A DNA stretch of 64,000 bases from Cellvibrionales bacterium (GTDB lineage: Bacteria > Pseudomonadota > Gammaproteobacteria > Pseudomonadales > UBA7239). Under the pieces are notes generated by a model. The model saw only the letters and a list, made by a program, of their open reading frames with translations, did no database searches and was not told where the DNA came from. The DNA lies in contig JADJPU010000001.1 in assembly GCA_016713115.1 (NCBI GenBank), positions 992,001 through 1,056,000 of the forward strand, read 5' to 3'. Below are positions 9,782-20,317 of the stretch, piece by piece; the stretch's first letter is position 1, and each line of letters opens with the position of its first letter. The position numbers and the translations under genes are program-made.

Positions 9782-10882
9782 ATGCCTTTGCTCAACCGCT
9801 CGACACAAGCTGCCCGCGCACCTGCAAACCACGGCAAGGACAGCGCGCATTTCTACCTGCCCGACCTGTGCAATATCACCGCCCTGCTGCCGCTGATTTT
9901 GGTGGGGCAACTGCTGGCACTGGTGCTGACTATTGCCGCTGAACCGCTGCCCGCTTTCAATTGGCCGCGCTTTTCTCTGTTGTCCTGCGAGGTGCTGTGG
10001 ATCGTGCTGACCGGTGCGGCGGTGTTGTGCCGTTTGCGCGGGCTGCTGCAGCGCATGACGGCAGCGAGCGGCGTGGCGCTGTGTTTTGTCAGCTTGCTGG
10101 CTGTGATTGCGAGTGTGGCGATAGTCGGGCAGTGGTTGATGGCCTACCTCACGCTCAGCTGGGCGAGCAGCGTGTGGAGCGTGATTCAACACCTCACCGT
10201 AGGCGGCATCCTCGCCGGTTTAGTTCTGCGCTATTTTTATCTGCAACAACAACTGCATCTGCAACGCGAAATGCAATTGCGCGCCACTTTGCAAGCGCGC
10301 TTTCAATCACTGCAATCACGCATCCGCCCGCATTTTTTATTTAACAGCATGAACAGCATCGCCAGTTTGATCGGCAGTGACCCAGACACCGCCGAGCGCG
10401 TGGTAGAAGACATGAGCGCGCTGTTTCGCGCCAGCCTTTCTGCTGCCGAAGATTTGGTGTCACTGGAGCAGGAAATTGCGCTGTGCGAACGCTATATCCA
10501 TATTGAGCAACTGCGCTTGGGCGAACGCTTGCAGGTGCAATGGCAAACACAACTCGCGCAGCCCAATGTGCGCATTCCTTCTTTTTCTTTGCAGCCTTTA
10601 ATTGAAAATGCGATTTATCACGGCATACAACCGCTGACACAGGGAGGCACGATTGAAATTTCTCTCAACGACAGCAACGGTTTTCTGCGCTGCACAATAC
10701 GCAACCCTTATGCAGAGGAAACGGCGAACTTGCAGCGCAGTGGCAATGGCATGGCGCTGGAAAATTTAGAGCAGCGCTTGCAAACACACTACGGCAGCGG
10801 CGTGTCTTTTGCCGTGACACAAGAAAACCAGCTGTTTACTGTGCAATTTACGATTCCGCTGCACACGGGAGAGCGCGCGTGA
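9782..10882 (+). CDS. algZ: LytS/AlgZ-type sensor histidine kinase
   Basis: Membrane sensor of an AlgZ-AlgR (FimS-AlgR) type two-component system, which in pseudomonads controls alginate and twitching. Seen: four hydrophobic segments in residues ~35-165, then the His_kinase (LytS-type) block RIRPHFLFNSMNS with the phospho-acceptor His near residue 184, and an ATP-binding region (LIENAIYHGI, GNGMALENL). 366 residues. The stop overlaps the algR start (GTGA). Function in this organism is inferred from synteny with argH and from family. Confidence 0.88.
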   Translation: MPLLNRSTQAARAPANHGKDSAHFYLPDLCNITALLPLILVGQLLALVLTIAAEPLPAFNWPRFSLLSCEVLWIVLTGAAVLCRLRGLLQRMTAASGVALCFVSLLAVIASVAIVGQWLMAYLTLSWASSVWSVIQHLTVGGILAGLVLRYFYLQQQLHLQREMQLRATLQARFQSLQSRIRPHFLFNSMNSIASLIGSDPDTAERVVEDMSALFRASLSAAEDLVSLEQEIALCERYIHIEQLRLGERLQVQWQTQLAQPNVRIPSFSLQPLIENAIYHGIQPLTQGGTIEISLNDSNGFLRCTIRNPYAEETANLQRSGNGMALENLEQRLQTHYGSGVSFAVTQENQLFTVQFTIPLHTGERA

Positions 10883-11640
10883 AAATATTGATTGTTGATG
10901 ATGAAAAACTGGCGCGCGATCGTTTGGCGCGCCTTATCGAAAAATCAGAGCAACACTCGGTTGTCGGCGAAGCCAACAACGGCTACACCGCTATCGAACA
11001 AGTGGAAAAAGTGCAGCCGGATATTGTGCTACTCGATATTCGCATGCCAGGCATGGATGGCTTGGAAGTAGCGCGCCATTTAACCAAACTCGATAATCCG
11101 CCCGCGATTATTTTTTGCACCGCCTACGGCGAACACGCGCTGGAAGCTTTTCAAACGCAAGCCGTGGGCTATTTGTTAAAGCCGGTGAAAGCCGAACAAT
11201 TATTGGCGGCACTCAACACGGCCACGCGCCCCAATCGCGCGCAATTGGTGCAAATTTCCGCCAGCAATGCCGCTGCCAGCGATACCACTGCACAGAAAAA
11301 AACCGCCGCGCGCCAACACATCAGTGCCAGCACACGCCATGGCCTCGTTTTGCTGCCTGTCACCGAGGTGCGCTGTTTTATTGCCGATCATAAATATGTC
11401 ACGGCATATCACACAAAAGGTGAACTGCTGTTGGATGATGCGCTGAAAGATTTGGAAGAAGAATTTGGCGACAGGTTTGTGCGAGTACATCGCAATGCTT
11501 TGGTGTCGCTGTCGCATATTCAAGGCATGGAAAAAACACCGGACGGACACTATTGGCTGCACCTGCAAGGTACCGATTTCAAACCTGTTATCAGCCGCCG
11601 CAATGTCACGCAACTGCGCAATCAGTTGAAGTTGTTGTAA
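10879..11640 (+). CDS. algR: LytTR-type response regulator
   Basis: Cytoplasmic partner of the upstream kinase. Seen: receiver domain (VDDE at residues 7-10, phospho-acceptor D53 in LLDIRMPGMDG, Lys in YLLKPVK) followed by a LytTR DNA-binding domain (ITADHKYVTAY-like ADHKYVTAY, FVRVHRNALVS). 253 residues, close to AlgR. The GTG start overlaps the algZ stop by four bases, so the pair is coupled. Instead of hemC, which follows algR in Pseudomonas, a convergent pseudouridine synthase follows here. Confidence 0.88.
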   Translation: MKILIVDDEKLARDRLARLIEKSEQHSVVGEANNGYTAIEQVEKVQPDIVLLDIRMPGMDGLEVARHLTKLDNPPAIIFCTAYGEHALEAFQTQAVGYLLKPVKAEQLLAALNTATRPNRAQLVQISASNAAASDTTAQKKTAARQHISASTRHGLVLLPVTEVRCFIADHKYVTAYHTKGELLLDDALKDLEEEFGDRFVRVHRNALVSLSHIQGMEKTPDGHYWLHLQGTDFKPVISRRNVTQLRNQLKLL

Positions 11641-11643
11641 GAG

Positions 11644-12549
11644 TTAATTCAACTTCTGCTGGCTTTCAAAATATCGCAACGCTTGTGTTATAGGATCAAC
11701 AAACGCCAACGATTTTGCCAACAACTGCAAAGGCTGTGAAAAATCCTCCGCCTCTCGCTCACACACTGCTGGATACAACACATCATTGGCAATCGGCATA
11801 CCCAACTGCGCCATGTGTACGCGCAGTTGATGTTTCTTGCCAGTAATCGGCTGCAAGTTGTACAGCGCCTTTTCACCATCTTGCGCCAACACACTCACCA
11901 CGGTTTCACTGTTCGCCGCACCCTCTACTTCCTGCGTGCGAAAAAACTGCGCGTCTTCCACTAAACGGCTGCGATAAACCAAAGGGTAAGTGAACGCAGT
12001 ATTCCAGCGCGCGACAGCGTGATAATGTTTCGTCACCTGCCGCTCACGAAACAAGGCTTGATAGGCATTGCGCGTGTGCGGGTTGACAGAAAACATCACC
12101 AAGCCAGCCGTGTCTTTGTCGATGCGGTGCAGTGGCGATAACTGTGCGATACCGGTACTGCGTTTTAAGCGCGTCAATAAGGTTTGCTGCACATAAACGC
12201 CGGATGGTACGACGGGCAAAAAATGCGGTTTGTCGGCCACCAAAATATACTCATCCTGATACAGAATTTTTTCTTGAAAAGGAATCTCAATTTCTTGTGC
12301 CACTTCGCGGTAGTAATAAATGCGCGCACCGGTTTTGCAGTGATCCCTGGGCTGCAAAGTTTTACCCGTTTGATCCAACACCAAACCGCGCGCAAACCGC
12401 GACAACCAAATGGTTTCATGGATCGCCGGAAACTGCGCGCAGAGAAATGCCAGCAGCGACGACCACGCGCCCGCCGGCACTTGCACACAACTGGCGCTCA
12501 CGCCATCGCGCAGAGGAAGATCGCTTGCTTGTGGTAAGGTATTTTGCAT
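11644..12549 (-). CDS. RluA-family RNA pseudouridine synthase
   Basis: Isomerises specific uridines in rRNA or tRNA to pseudouridine. Seen in 301 residues: a short S4-like N-terminal region, a KPHFLPVVPSG block, the catalytic motif HRIDKDTAGL (catalytic Asp; family consensus HRLDxxTSG), and KKHQLRVHMAQLG near the C-terminus. I cannot tell from the sequence which uridine it modifies. It converges with algR (3-base gap) and is divergent from trmO. Confidence 0.88.
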   Translation of the reverse strand: MQNTLPQASDLPLRDGVSASCVQVPAGAWSSLLAFLCAQFPAIHETIWLSRFARGLVLDQTGKTLQPRDHCKTGARIYYYREVAQEIEIPFQEKILYQDEYILVADKPHFLPVVPSGVYVQQTLLTRLKRSTGIAQLSPLHRIDKDTAGLVMFSVNPHTRNAYQALFRERQVTKHYHAVARWNTAFTYPLVYRSRLVEDAQFFRTQEVEGAANSETVVSVLAQDGEKALYNLQPITGKKHQLRVHMAQLGMPIANDVLYPAVCEREAEDFSQPLQLLAKSLAFVDPITQALRYFESQQKLN

Positions 12550-12571
12550 CTTTTTATAAACGAGCAGGAAT

Positions 12572-13276
12572 GTGGATCAGTATACCTTTCAGCCTATCGG
12601 CATTTTGCACTCGCCTTTTCGCGAAAAATTTGGCATTCCGCGCCAGCCGAGGCTAACGCCGCATGCCATCAGCACACTGGAACTGTTTGCGCCGTTTAAT
12701 GCCGCGGAATGCCTGCAGGGTTTGGAAGAATTTTCCCACCTCTGGCTCAGTTTTATTTTTCACGCCACCGCTGCGCAGGGTTGGCAGCCGACAGTGCGTC
12801 CGCCGCGTTTGGGCGGCAATACCACGCGCGGCGTGTTTGCTACGCGCAGTATGTTTCGCCCCAACCCGATGGGTTTATCGGTGGTGGAATTGTTGGATAT
12901 TGTGGATGGCGATAAAGGAAAATGTTTGCGGCTGCGCGGCGCTGATTTATTGGATGGCACGCCGATACTCGACATCAAACCGTATATTCCCTACGCCGAT
13001 AGCGTGTCCGCTGCGCGCGGCAGTTTTGCGCAAGCAGCTCCGCCTACACTGCCTGTGCAATGGAGCGCAAACGCAGAGCAGGAAGCAGAGACGCTGTTGT
13101 TGCCCACCGATTTGCGCATGTTGATTGATGAAGTATTGGCGCAAGATCCGCGCCCTGCGTATCGCGCAAAGCAAGAAGATACGCAGGAATACGGTGTGTG
13201 GCTGGAAGAAATTAATGTGCGGTTTTGTGTCCAACAACAAACGGTTTGGGTGTTGGCGCTGCAACCAAAACCATAG
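12572..13276 (+). CDS. trmO: tRNA (t6A37-N6)-methyltransferase TrmO
   Basis: TrmO methylates N6-threonylcarbamoyl-adenosine at position 37 of some tRNAs with SAM. Seen: PIGILHSPF at the N-terminus, LEEFSHLWL, and the core signature ATRSMFRPNPMGLS, then LDIKPYIPY. 234 residues, normal for the gammaproteobacterial form with its C-terminal extension. The GTG start at 12572 is preceded by AGGA five bases upstream. It converges on the RTX gene. Confidence 0.93.
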   Translation: MDQYTFQPIGILHSPFREKFGIPRQPRLTPHAISTLELFAPFNAAECLQGLEEFSHLWLSFIFHATAAQGWQPTVRPPRLGGNTTRGVFATRSMFRPNPMGLSVVELLDIVDGDKGKCLRLRGADLLDGTPILDIKPYIPYADSVSAARGSFAQAAPPTLPVQWSANAEQEAETLLLPTDLRMLIDEVLAQDPRPAYRAKQEDTQEYGVWLEEINVRFCVQQQTVWVLALQPKP

Positions 13277-13307
13277 TCATCAAACACGAAACCACACTTC
13301 TATTACG

Positions 13308-16300
13308 CTACGCAGCTGCAGGCACGGCAAGCTGCATCCACGCTGCTTGGTATTCCTCTTGCAACACATGCACCGCGTCAGAGACTGATGCAGGTTTTGC
13401 GCCGAACTGCGCCATGGCGTTAATCAGTGCATCAAAATTTCCGCTATTGCCATCGGCTTGAAATACCGCGCCGTCATCTTGTTGTGCGACAAAAATATCG
13501 AGGCGGCCGGCGCCGGCATCGTTCAACGCGCCGTCGCCATTGGTGTCGCTCGCCGCATACCAATCTTTGATGCGAATTTCACCGTCGGCCAATTCATCGA
13601 TTTGATCCAACAATAAATCGTTGCCATCCCGCGTAAACCACAGTGCGCGGTAATCCCACACGCCGTAACCTTGTTGACCGATTTGCAAAGTGTCTACATC
13701 GCTTTCCGCACCACCGCTGTTATCAATCGTGGTGCGATCACCGGACCACAAATTGCCTTCGATATATAAATCATTGCCTGCACCGCCGATCAAGGTGTCG
13801 CTGCCCCAACCCGCATCAAGCACATCGTTGCCTGCACCGCCGTCAAAAATATCGTTGCCGTTATCCGCCCAATTGCCAAATGTCAGTCTGTCATTGCCAT
13901 CGCCGCCGTACACGGAGTCATCGCCGTAACCGTCAAACACGCGATCATCACCAGCAGCTGCATTGATGCTGAGCGCCGTTGCCGATTGCCCGCCATCCAA
14001 CACTTCCGCTTTATCGGTGCCCACTAAACTGCCAGTGTTTTCTTGCACCACCACTTGCATAGTGGCTTCGATTTGCAAACCATCGTCGCGCTGCAAGGTG
14101 TAGGAAAAACTCGCGCTGCCCGCGCTGGTGTTGGGCATAAAACCGACATAGTTGGTACCGCTGTTCCACAAATTTTCCACAAACAAAAAGGTTTGATCGC
14201 TGGTGGTATTGCCATCGCCATCCACATCAAACTGATCCGGCAAAAAATTTCCCGAGGTTTGTGCGGCGCTCACAATTTGCCAGCGCGCTTTTTCTGCATC
14301 GCTCAATGTTCCGCCCAATAAATCGGCTGCATTAAGCGCCACAACATGGCTATCATTTTCGTTATAGGTAAGCGAGATGGTTTGTGTTGCCAATTGGTTG
14401 CGCGCAATGTTTAGCAAAGTGTCGCCGTTTTCTTCTAAACGCAAATCATTGCCGCGCACATCGATTAGGCGACCCAGTGCACGATTCACTTGGATTGAAT
14501 CCGTCACTGCACCTACAGCATCGCGCCGACTTATCACCAACTGATCGCTACCATTCACCAGCTTCAGCTGCAGATCGCCCGTGGCGACGGTGAAATCCAA
14601 ACGCACGCGGTCATTGGCAACACTGCTGGCGCTGTCGGTAATCACATCATTGCCAGAGCCTACGCCGAAACGGTAAGTGTCTATTCCGCTGCCGCCAGTT
14701 AATGTGTCGTTGCCGCTGCCGCCATCCAACCAATCATTGCCGCCATTGCCTTTTAAAATATCGTTACCCGCATCGCCGTATAAATATTCGCTGGACGAGC
14801 CACCGCTGAGGGTGTTTGCCGCTGCCGTTGGCACGCCGACTTGCGCTGACGGTGCGGCACTTTTGAACAGTGCTTTCTGAATAAATTCAGATTCCCACGC
14901 AAAGTTATTCTCGCCATTAAAAGACAAAGACAAATTGCGGCGCTGCGAAACGCTGCTATCAAAAAAATCTTCCAGTGTGATACTTGCGCTGCCGTCCTGC
15001 GTAGCAATGAGCAAATCGTCATCGTTTTGCACAGACAGCGAAACCTGACTAGAAGTCATGCTCGCTTCCAGCCACACGGTATCCGCATCTGTGCTCCAGC
15101 GCGCAGCATTGGCCTCACGCACGATGTCAGCTTCATCACCGAGGCCGAGATGAAAAACATCATTGCCTGCACCGCCCACCAAAATGTCATAGCCTGCATT
15201 GCCATACAACACATCATTGCCGTCTATGCCGTACAGTGTGTCGTTGCCCTCCAATCCACGCAAAACATCGTCGCGCGTTTCACCGATCAGCACATCATCC
15301 AAGGCCGTTGCGGTTTGCAAGCGCGTTTTTATTTCATCGATAGACCATGTAGAACCATCAGCGAAACGCAGCGTCAATTTTTCTACGCTCTGCCAATAAT
15401 CTTCCGGCTGGGTGTGCAGCATCCACGACAGCAGCGGTTTGACCGTCACGCCATCTTCCGCAATAACACCCACGGACTTATCCGTTAAGTGAAGGCGATC
15501 GGCATTGAAATCCAATTGAATTTCATCGCCTGCATCAAAACGCTGATCCGTTATTTGAAAAAAACTGTTGTTGGATGAATTGACGATAAAGGTGTCAGCA
15601 CCGGCTTCCCCTTTGGCATAAGCATAGCTATTGGCTTCGGCAATAAATGTGTCGTCACCTTCACCGCCGAAAGCAACATCTTCACCGCTATTGAGATAAA
15701 AAATGTCGTCGCCCGCGTCGCCGTACAAAAAATCTTGGTGACCTGCACCACCGCGCAACACATCATTGCCGTCACCGCCAAATAAGCGATCTGCGCCATC
15801 GCCGCCGTCCAGCGTGTCATCGCCAGCGCCGCCGTAAATAGTGTCGTCGCCGCCGAAGCCATGAATCAGATCGTTGCCACCGAAACCGTACAGGGTATTG
15901 GCGACATCACTAGCGAGACTCTTGGTAGCTAGGCGCACATTGACCGCTGCGCCGTCAGCGTCCGTCACCTCACTCACCGCTGCCACCGCCTCTGCCGACA
16001 GAGCAAAATCGACAAATGCCGAAGGATTGTCAGCTTTGGCGAAGCGATAGCCATCGCCACCCCACAGCTGCACATCCAAATAACCGTCGTCAGATTGCCA
16101 CGCTTGATCGAAAACCAGATCGTTCTCGCCCATGGCGTCGTACAGCACCGCGCTGCCGGCATAGGTACTGGACAGGGTATAGGTTTGATTGCCCTGCATG
16201 TGGCCGATGCCCCAGGCGTTGTGGTCCGCCACCGACAGCTCCAGTTGATGACTCTCGTCGCCCACATAAATACGCGCAATGTTTTGCGCCGTGCCGGTGG

Positions 16301-19300
16301 CGAGGTGTATGCGGTGACTGCCATCGGCCGACAAATAAATCACCGTCTCGCTATCGCCCGCGAGCACCGTTTTTATCGGCGCGACGGCTAAGCGCAGCGT
16401 GGTAGCGCCCTCTGCATCCTCCAGTGTGTCCACACCACTGCCCGCGCTGAAAATGTAGGTATCGTCACCCGCACCACCACCCAAATAATCATCGCCGGAG
16501 CCGCCGGTGAGCGTATCGTTGCCCGCACCGGCGTACAGATAATCATCACCGGCGCCGCCATCCAGCACATCATCGCCCAAACTGACAACCGAGGAGTCCT
16601 CAGGATTATCGCCGTACAGCTTGTCGTTGCCACTGCCACCTTCCAACGCATCATCGCCGCCATTACCCATCAACTGATCGTTGCCCGCGCCACCGTACAA
16701 AGTATCGTTGCCGGTTTTTGCTGCAGGATCGGCATACGCCTGTGACTGCCAGTTGGCCCAATCGCCGTAGAGGAAATCATCGCCCGCGCCGCCATCAAGC
16801 ACATCGTCACCACCCTCGCCGATGAGCGCGTCATTGCCTGCACCGCCGAACAGCACATCATTGCCCCACCAACCCTCGTCGCTGGCGACTATGCTCGGGG
16901 CATCGGCCGTGTTCACCCCTTTCTCAATTGCATCCAAGCCCACATCGCCGTAGACCGTGTCATTGCCGTTGCCGCCGAGCACACGATCCGCACCACCGCC
17001 GCCCACAATCAAATCGTCGCCGTCACCGCCGTCGACCACATCATTGCCGTGAAACTGCTTCGCCAACGATTGAAAATTGGCAGGCGGCAAACCGTCAACA
17101 AAAAATCCCGCGCCAAACACGCGATCGCCAAACAGCACATCATTGCCTGCACCGCCGCTGACAATATCCGCGCCTATTTCACCTTGCACTAAATCATTAC
17201 CCGCTCCGCCGTCCAATACATCGTTGTAATCGGTGTCTTTATCAAAATCGTAACGCAGTGCCACGCCGTCGCTATTTTTTTGATAGAAATGTCCACGGCG
17301 ATAATCGTTGGCTTCTGGCAATTCATCCGGCGCAATAAAATCACTGTAGGCCATACCTTGATAAAAATACGCGTAGGAATCGCCCGATATTTCATCATTG
17401 CCCGCACCGCCGGCAACCACATCGCGGCCGGCACCGGCATAAATCCAATCGTAGCCATGACCTCCATCGATCACATCCGAAAAACTGGCGCCTTCTAGCA
17501 CATCATTGCCATCACCACCATTGAGGTAATTTTTTTCGTCTTTATCTTCTAAAGTGAGAGCTGTTTGTGTTTCTTGTTGCGTCTCTGGATCGTACAAAAA
17601 GGCATTATTAAAAATTGCCTCTGCAAGCGACGCGTATTTGTTAGGATTGTAAGTAAGCCCTAAAGACGCAGCACCCCAACTGCTGCGGTATTGCTCCATC
17701 CCCAACAAAATATCGTTGCCGCCCATGCCGTAAATAACATCACTCCCGCGTCCGCCGACTAAAATATCACGATTGCCTTTTTGCGAACCCGCTTGCTGCT
17801 CCAACACACTTTGATTGCCGTCACCGATAATCAAATCGTCGCCGTTCAAACCAAACAACACATCGTTGTTGCCGTGTTTTGCCGGATCAAACCCGTTAAT
17901 TCTATTCAAGCGGTAGTAATGATCATTAGCATCATCCCAATCCTTGATGGCCTGCATCTGACTCGTCCAATCCTTGCCATACAGCGCATCATTTTGATTG
18001 GATCCTTCAAAGCGCATTATCTCCTTGCCATGACGCGACTCGGTGGTATCAATCACTAATGTTTCGTATGGATGATTTGGATAGGGCGATGGGGGACCAT
18101 TTTCGTCTATCGGCTCCCAATGTAGATCGTCGGCATTCCATTCACCCCAATAATCTACGGCGTTATAAACCAGCGATTTGTTACGGTACTGCTCAACATT
18201 CAATGCTTCTGGAATACTAGGATCGTTATTTTCAACATGGCGATTGTTCGGCAGAAAAACATCTACAGGATTGTCTGCACCTTGTGGTGTGTACGCGCCT
18301 AAAAATCCACGATTGGGCACAGTAAATGCTCCGCCGAGCGACGGCATTTCAACATCGGCCATTTCTTCAAACTGAATACCAAATTGATTGCTCGCAATGT
18401 TGAAATCATCTATCGCAATCACATGTACATTGTTTTGATCATCTTTGACAGACACCGTGGCCGTGCTGCCAGACACCGATACACTCCAACCTTCTTTGCC
18501 GTTCAACCACTCGCCATTTTCGTCCACTGCGATGTACAAACCATCGGTGTTGGCTTCACCATCGCCCACGCGACGAAAAGTTATACCGATCAATAAAGAA
18601 ATTGTGCCGCCGTCCAAATCATCTGCAATCATCACATCGCCAAAATTGCTGTCGATGAGATAGGCATCGTTGCCCATGCCGCCATTGATGCGATCAAAGC
18701 CTGTGCCTGCATTCAATCCGTCATCACCGGCACCGCCTTCGAGATAATCATTGCCAGCGCCGCCGGATAAATAATCGCTGCCACCACCGCCGTAAAGGTG
18801 ATCGTTGGCGTTGCCGCCGGTGAGAGTGTCGGAAGATTCTGCACCGAATAGGATTTGTTTGTTGTCTGCTGAAAATAAACCGCCGCCGCTATCGCCCAAT
18901 GCAATAGCTGTCTCTTTATCTTTAAAGTGCGCGCCGCTGACCGCGCTGTAATCCATATCGACGCTGTTTGCACCCAACAGCGCGCCGAGCATCGCAGCGC
19001 GGTCTTCGAGATATTGCGCAGAAAATTCGCCGGATGCCCATTGGTTATACAACGATTGATTCGGCTCCTGCAGCGCCGCACCAGAAATGTATAGCGGCGC
19101 GAGAGTATGTAGCGCCAAAAACGCACCGAAATCTGTAGCGGCTTGTTGCGCGCTAATGGCGAATGATGAATTGATGTCGGCGTTGTTGAGAAGGGCAGTG
19201 TAGGTGTCAACACCTGCCAAGTTATTAATGGCTTTATAAAACTCATTGCGTTGTGCATCTTCATCACCGACAGGTAATGGATTTGCATTCACACCAAACA

Positions 19301-20315
19301 GACTTTGTATGCTACCCAACAGACTCTCTCGCGTTGCACCGCTTTCATTGCTTGCTGCATGAAAAATGGAATTGAATGTCTCTACGCTGAGCGAGCTGTC
19401 TAGCGCGCCAAGCAAATTAAATAGCGCGAGAGAATCCGTCAGGTTAACAATGCTGTGGTTACCCGCACCAATGCCTTTGTCTTCCACAGCAACCTGAACC
19501 AATGTACCGGGAGTTCCGCCGTGTAAATCACTGATGAATTCCAATTGATTTTCACCGGGTAGTGCGTTATTTGCCTGCACGCGTATGACTTTGCCTGCCA
19601 CGCCTGAAGGCATGACAACATTATTTGTTGCAACGCCTTCTAGTGCCGCAAAAAACATTTGATTAGTCGGTGTTTCAGTAAAGCCAGGGCCATTGTAGGT
19701 ATATGTGTTTTCCACTTGGCCGTTAAACAATGCAGTGAATGCTGAAGCAAGGTGGCCTCCTAATGAATGGCCTGTGACAGTCACGCTGTTCAAGTCAGCT
19801 TCATTGGCTAGTTCTCCCGTTGCAGAAATCTGTGCTGTCTTTACCAAATAATAGTGGTCGCTGCCTATGTCATACAGCTCGACTGCGCCAGCGGGTGGCG
19901 TACCACTAACAACCTGAATAGCAAACTGATCTACCAATGTGTTTCCTAGATGCGAAACCATCTGCCACCAGTTATACATATCCACCATCTGGTGATAGGC
20001 AACGCCATAAGCGGTCAAATACTGGTCTTCATTCAGATCGGAACCTCCAGCCGTTCCCCTCATCGCAACCACCAATTCGCCGTCTTCCGATTTAAATACC
20101 GTTGCTTGAAAACCGCTAGCAGGTTTATCTGCTACAGCAAGAACCGAGGGATAGCGCTCCGCAAACCGCACGGCTTGAGCCTGCGACATGCCTTTACCAT
20201 TTTGCTTAAGGGCTGTGATGTTCTCTTGTGAATTCGTTAAGCCCAGTGACAAATCTGAATATGCCGCCAATGAGAGTTCCGTGTTGTTAAAAAGTGTTTC
20301 TGCTTGACTGTCCAT
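13308..20315 (-). CDS. Giant RTX protein with N-terminal lipase-like domain
   Basis: A 2335-residue calcium-binding RTX protein, predicted cargo of the type I exporter encoded upstream. Seen: an N-terminal alpha/beta-hydrolase region (~residues 1-300) with the nucleophile elbow GHSLGGH (Ser184) and a downstream GNHSIVNL block with a possible catalytic His; then many clusters of the nonapeptide GGxGxDxLx (about residues 495-560, 800-1350, 1520-1640, 1720-1790, 1870-1930 and 2140-2200), separated by non-repeat stretches; the C-terminal ~100 residues would hold the secretion signal. No N-terminal signal peptide, as expected for this route. Last gene of the leftward cluster. Lipase or phospholipase activity is inferred from the fold motif only. 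Confidence 0.88.
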   Translation of the reverse strand: MDSQAETLFNNTELSLAAYSDLSLGLTNSQENITALKQNGKGMSQAQAVRFAERYPSVLAVADKPASGFQATVFKSEDGELVVAMRGTAGGSDLNEDQYLTAYGVAYHQMVDMYNWWQMVSHLGNTLVDQFAIQVVSGTPPAGAVELYDIGSDHYYLVKTAQISATGELANEADLNSVTVTGHSLGGHLASAFTALFNGQVENTYTYNGPGFTETPTNQMFFAALEGVATNNVVMPSGVAGKVIRVQANNALPGENQLEFISDLHGGTPGTLVQVAVEDKGIGAGNHSIVNLTDSLALFNLLGALDSSLSVETFNSIFHAASNESGATRESLLGSIQSLFGVNANPLPVGDEDAQRNEFYKAINNLAGVDTYTALLNNADINSSFAISAQQAATDFGAFLALHTLAPLYISGAALQEPNQSLYNQWASGEFSAQYLEDRAAMLGALLGANSVDMDYSAVSGAHFKDKETAIALGDSGGGLFSADNKQILFGAESSDTLTGGNANDHLYGGGGSDYLSGGAGNDYLEGGAGDDGLNAGTGFDRINGGMGNDAYLIDSNFGDVMIADDLDGGTISLLIGITFRRVGDGEANTDGLYIAVDENGEWLNGKEGWSVSVSGSTATVSVKDDQNNVHVIAIDDFNIASNQFGIQFEEMADVEMPSLGGAFTVPNRGFLGAYTPQGADNPVDVFLPNNRHVENNDPSIPEALNVEQYRNKSLVYNAVDYWGEWNADDLHWEPIDENGPPSPYPNHPYETLVIDTTESRHGKEIMRFEGSNQNDALYGKDWTSQMQAIKDWDDANDHYYRLNRINGFDPAKHGNNDVLFGLNGDDLIIGDGNQSVLEQQAGSQKGNRDILVGGRGSDVIYGMGGNDILLGMEQYRSSWGAASLGLTYNPNKYASLAEAIFNNAFLYDPETQQETQTALTLEDKDEKNYLNGGDGNDVLEGASFSDVIDGGHGYDWIYAGAGRDVVAGGAGNDEISGDSYAYFYQGMAYSDFIAPDELPEANDYRRGHFYQKNSDGVALRYDFDKDTDYNDVLDGGAGNDLVQGEIGADIVSGGAGNDVLFGDRVFGAGFFVDGLPPANFQSLAKQFHGNDVVDGGDGDDLIVGGGGADRVLGGNGNDTVYGDVGLDAIEKGVNTADAPSIVASDEGWWGNDVLFGGAGNDALIGEGGDDVLDGGAGDDFLYGDWANWQSQAYADPAAKTGNDTLYGGAGNDQLMGNGGDDALEGGSGNDKLYGDNPEDSSVVSLGDDVLDGGAGDDYLYAGAGNDTLTGGSGDDYLGGGAGDDTYIFSAGSGVDTLEDAEGATTLRLAVAPIKTVLAGDSETVIYLSADGSHRIHLATGTAQNIARIYVGDESHQLELSVADHNAWGIGHMQGNQTYTLSSTYAGSAVLYDAMGENDLVFDQAWQSDDGYLDVQLWGGDGYRFAKADNPSAFVDFALSAEAVAAVSEVTDADGAAVNVRLATKSLASDVANTLYGFGGNDLIHGFGGDDTIYGGAGDDTLDGGDGADRLFGGDGNDVLRGGAGHQDFLYGDAGDDIFYLNSGEDVAFGGEGDDTFIAEANSYAYAKGEAGADTFIVNSSNNSFFQITDQRFDAGDEIQLDFNADRLHLTDKSVGVIAEDGVTVKPLLSWMLHTQPEDYWQSVEKLTLRFADGSTWSIDEIKTRLQTATALDDVLIGETRDDVLRGLEGNDTLYGIDGNDVLYGNAGYDILVGGAGNDVFHLGLGDEADIVREANAARWSTDADTVWLEASMTSSQVSLSVQNDDDLLIATQDGSASITLEDFFDSSVSQRRNLSLSFNGENNFAWESEFIQKALFKSAAPSAQVGVPTAAANTLSGGSSSEYLYGDAGNDILKGNGGNDWLDGGSGNDTLTGGSGIDTYRFGVGSGNDVITDSASSVANDRVRLDFTVATGDLQLKLVNGSDQLVISRRDAVGAVTDSIQVNRALGRLIDVRGNDLRLEENGDTLLNIARNQLATQTISLTYNENDSHVVALNAADLLGGTLSDAEKARWQIVSAAQTSGNFLPDQFDVDGDGNTTSDQTFLFVENLWNSGTNYVGFMPNTSAGSASFSYTLQRDDGLQIEATMQVVVQENTGSLVGTDKAEVLDGGQSATALSINAAAGDDRVFDGYGDDSVYGGDGNDRLTFGNWADNGNDIFDGGAGNDVLDAGWGSDTLIGGAGNDLYIEGNLWSGDRTTIDNSGGAESDVDTLQIGQQGYGVWDYRALWFTRDGNDLLLDQIDELADGEIRIKDWYAASDTNGDGALNDAGAGRLDIFVAQQDDGAVFQADGNSGNFDALINAMAQFGAKPASVSDAVHVLQEEYQAAWMQLAVPAAA

Positions 20316-20317
20316 AT

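Noticed and set aside
13740..18830. CRISPR-like repeats suggested by the periodic GC-rich pattern
   Set aside because: The periodicity is 27 bases in frame and encodes the RTX nonapeptide; there are no spacers.
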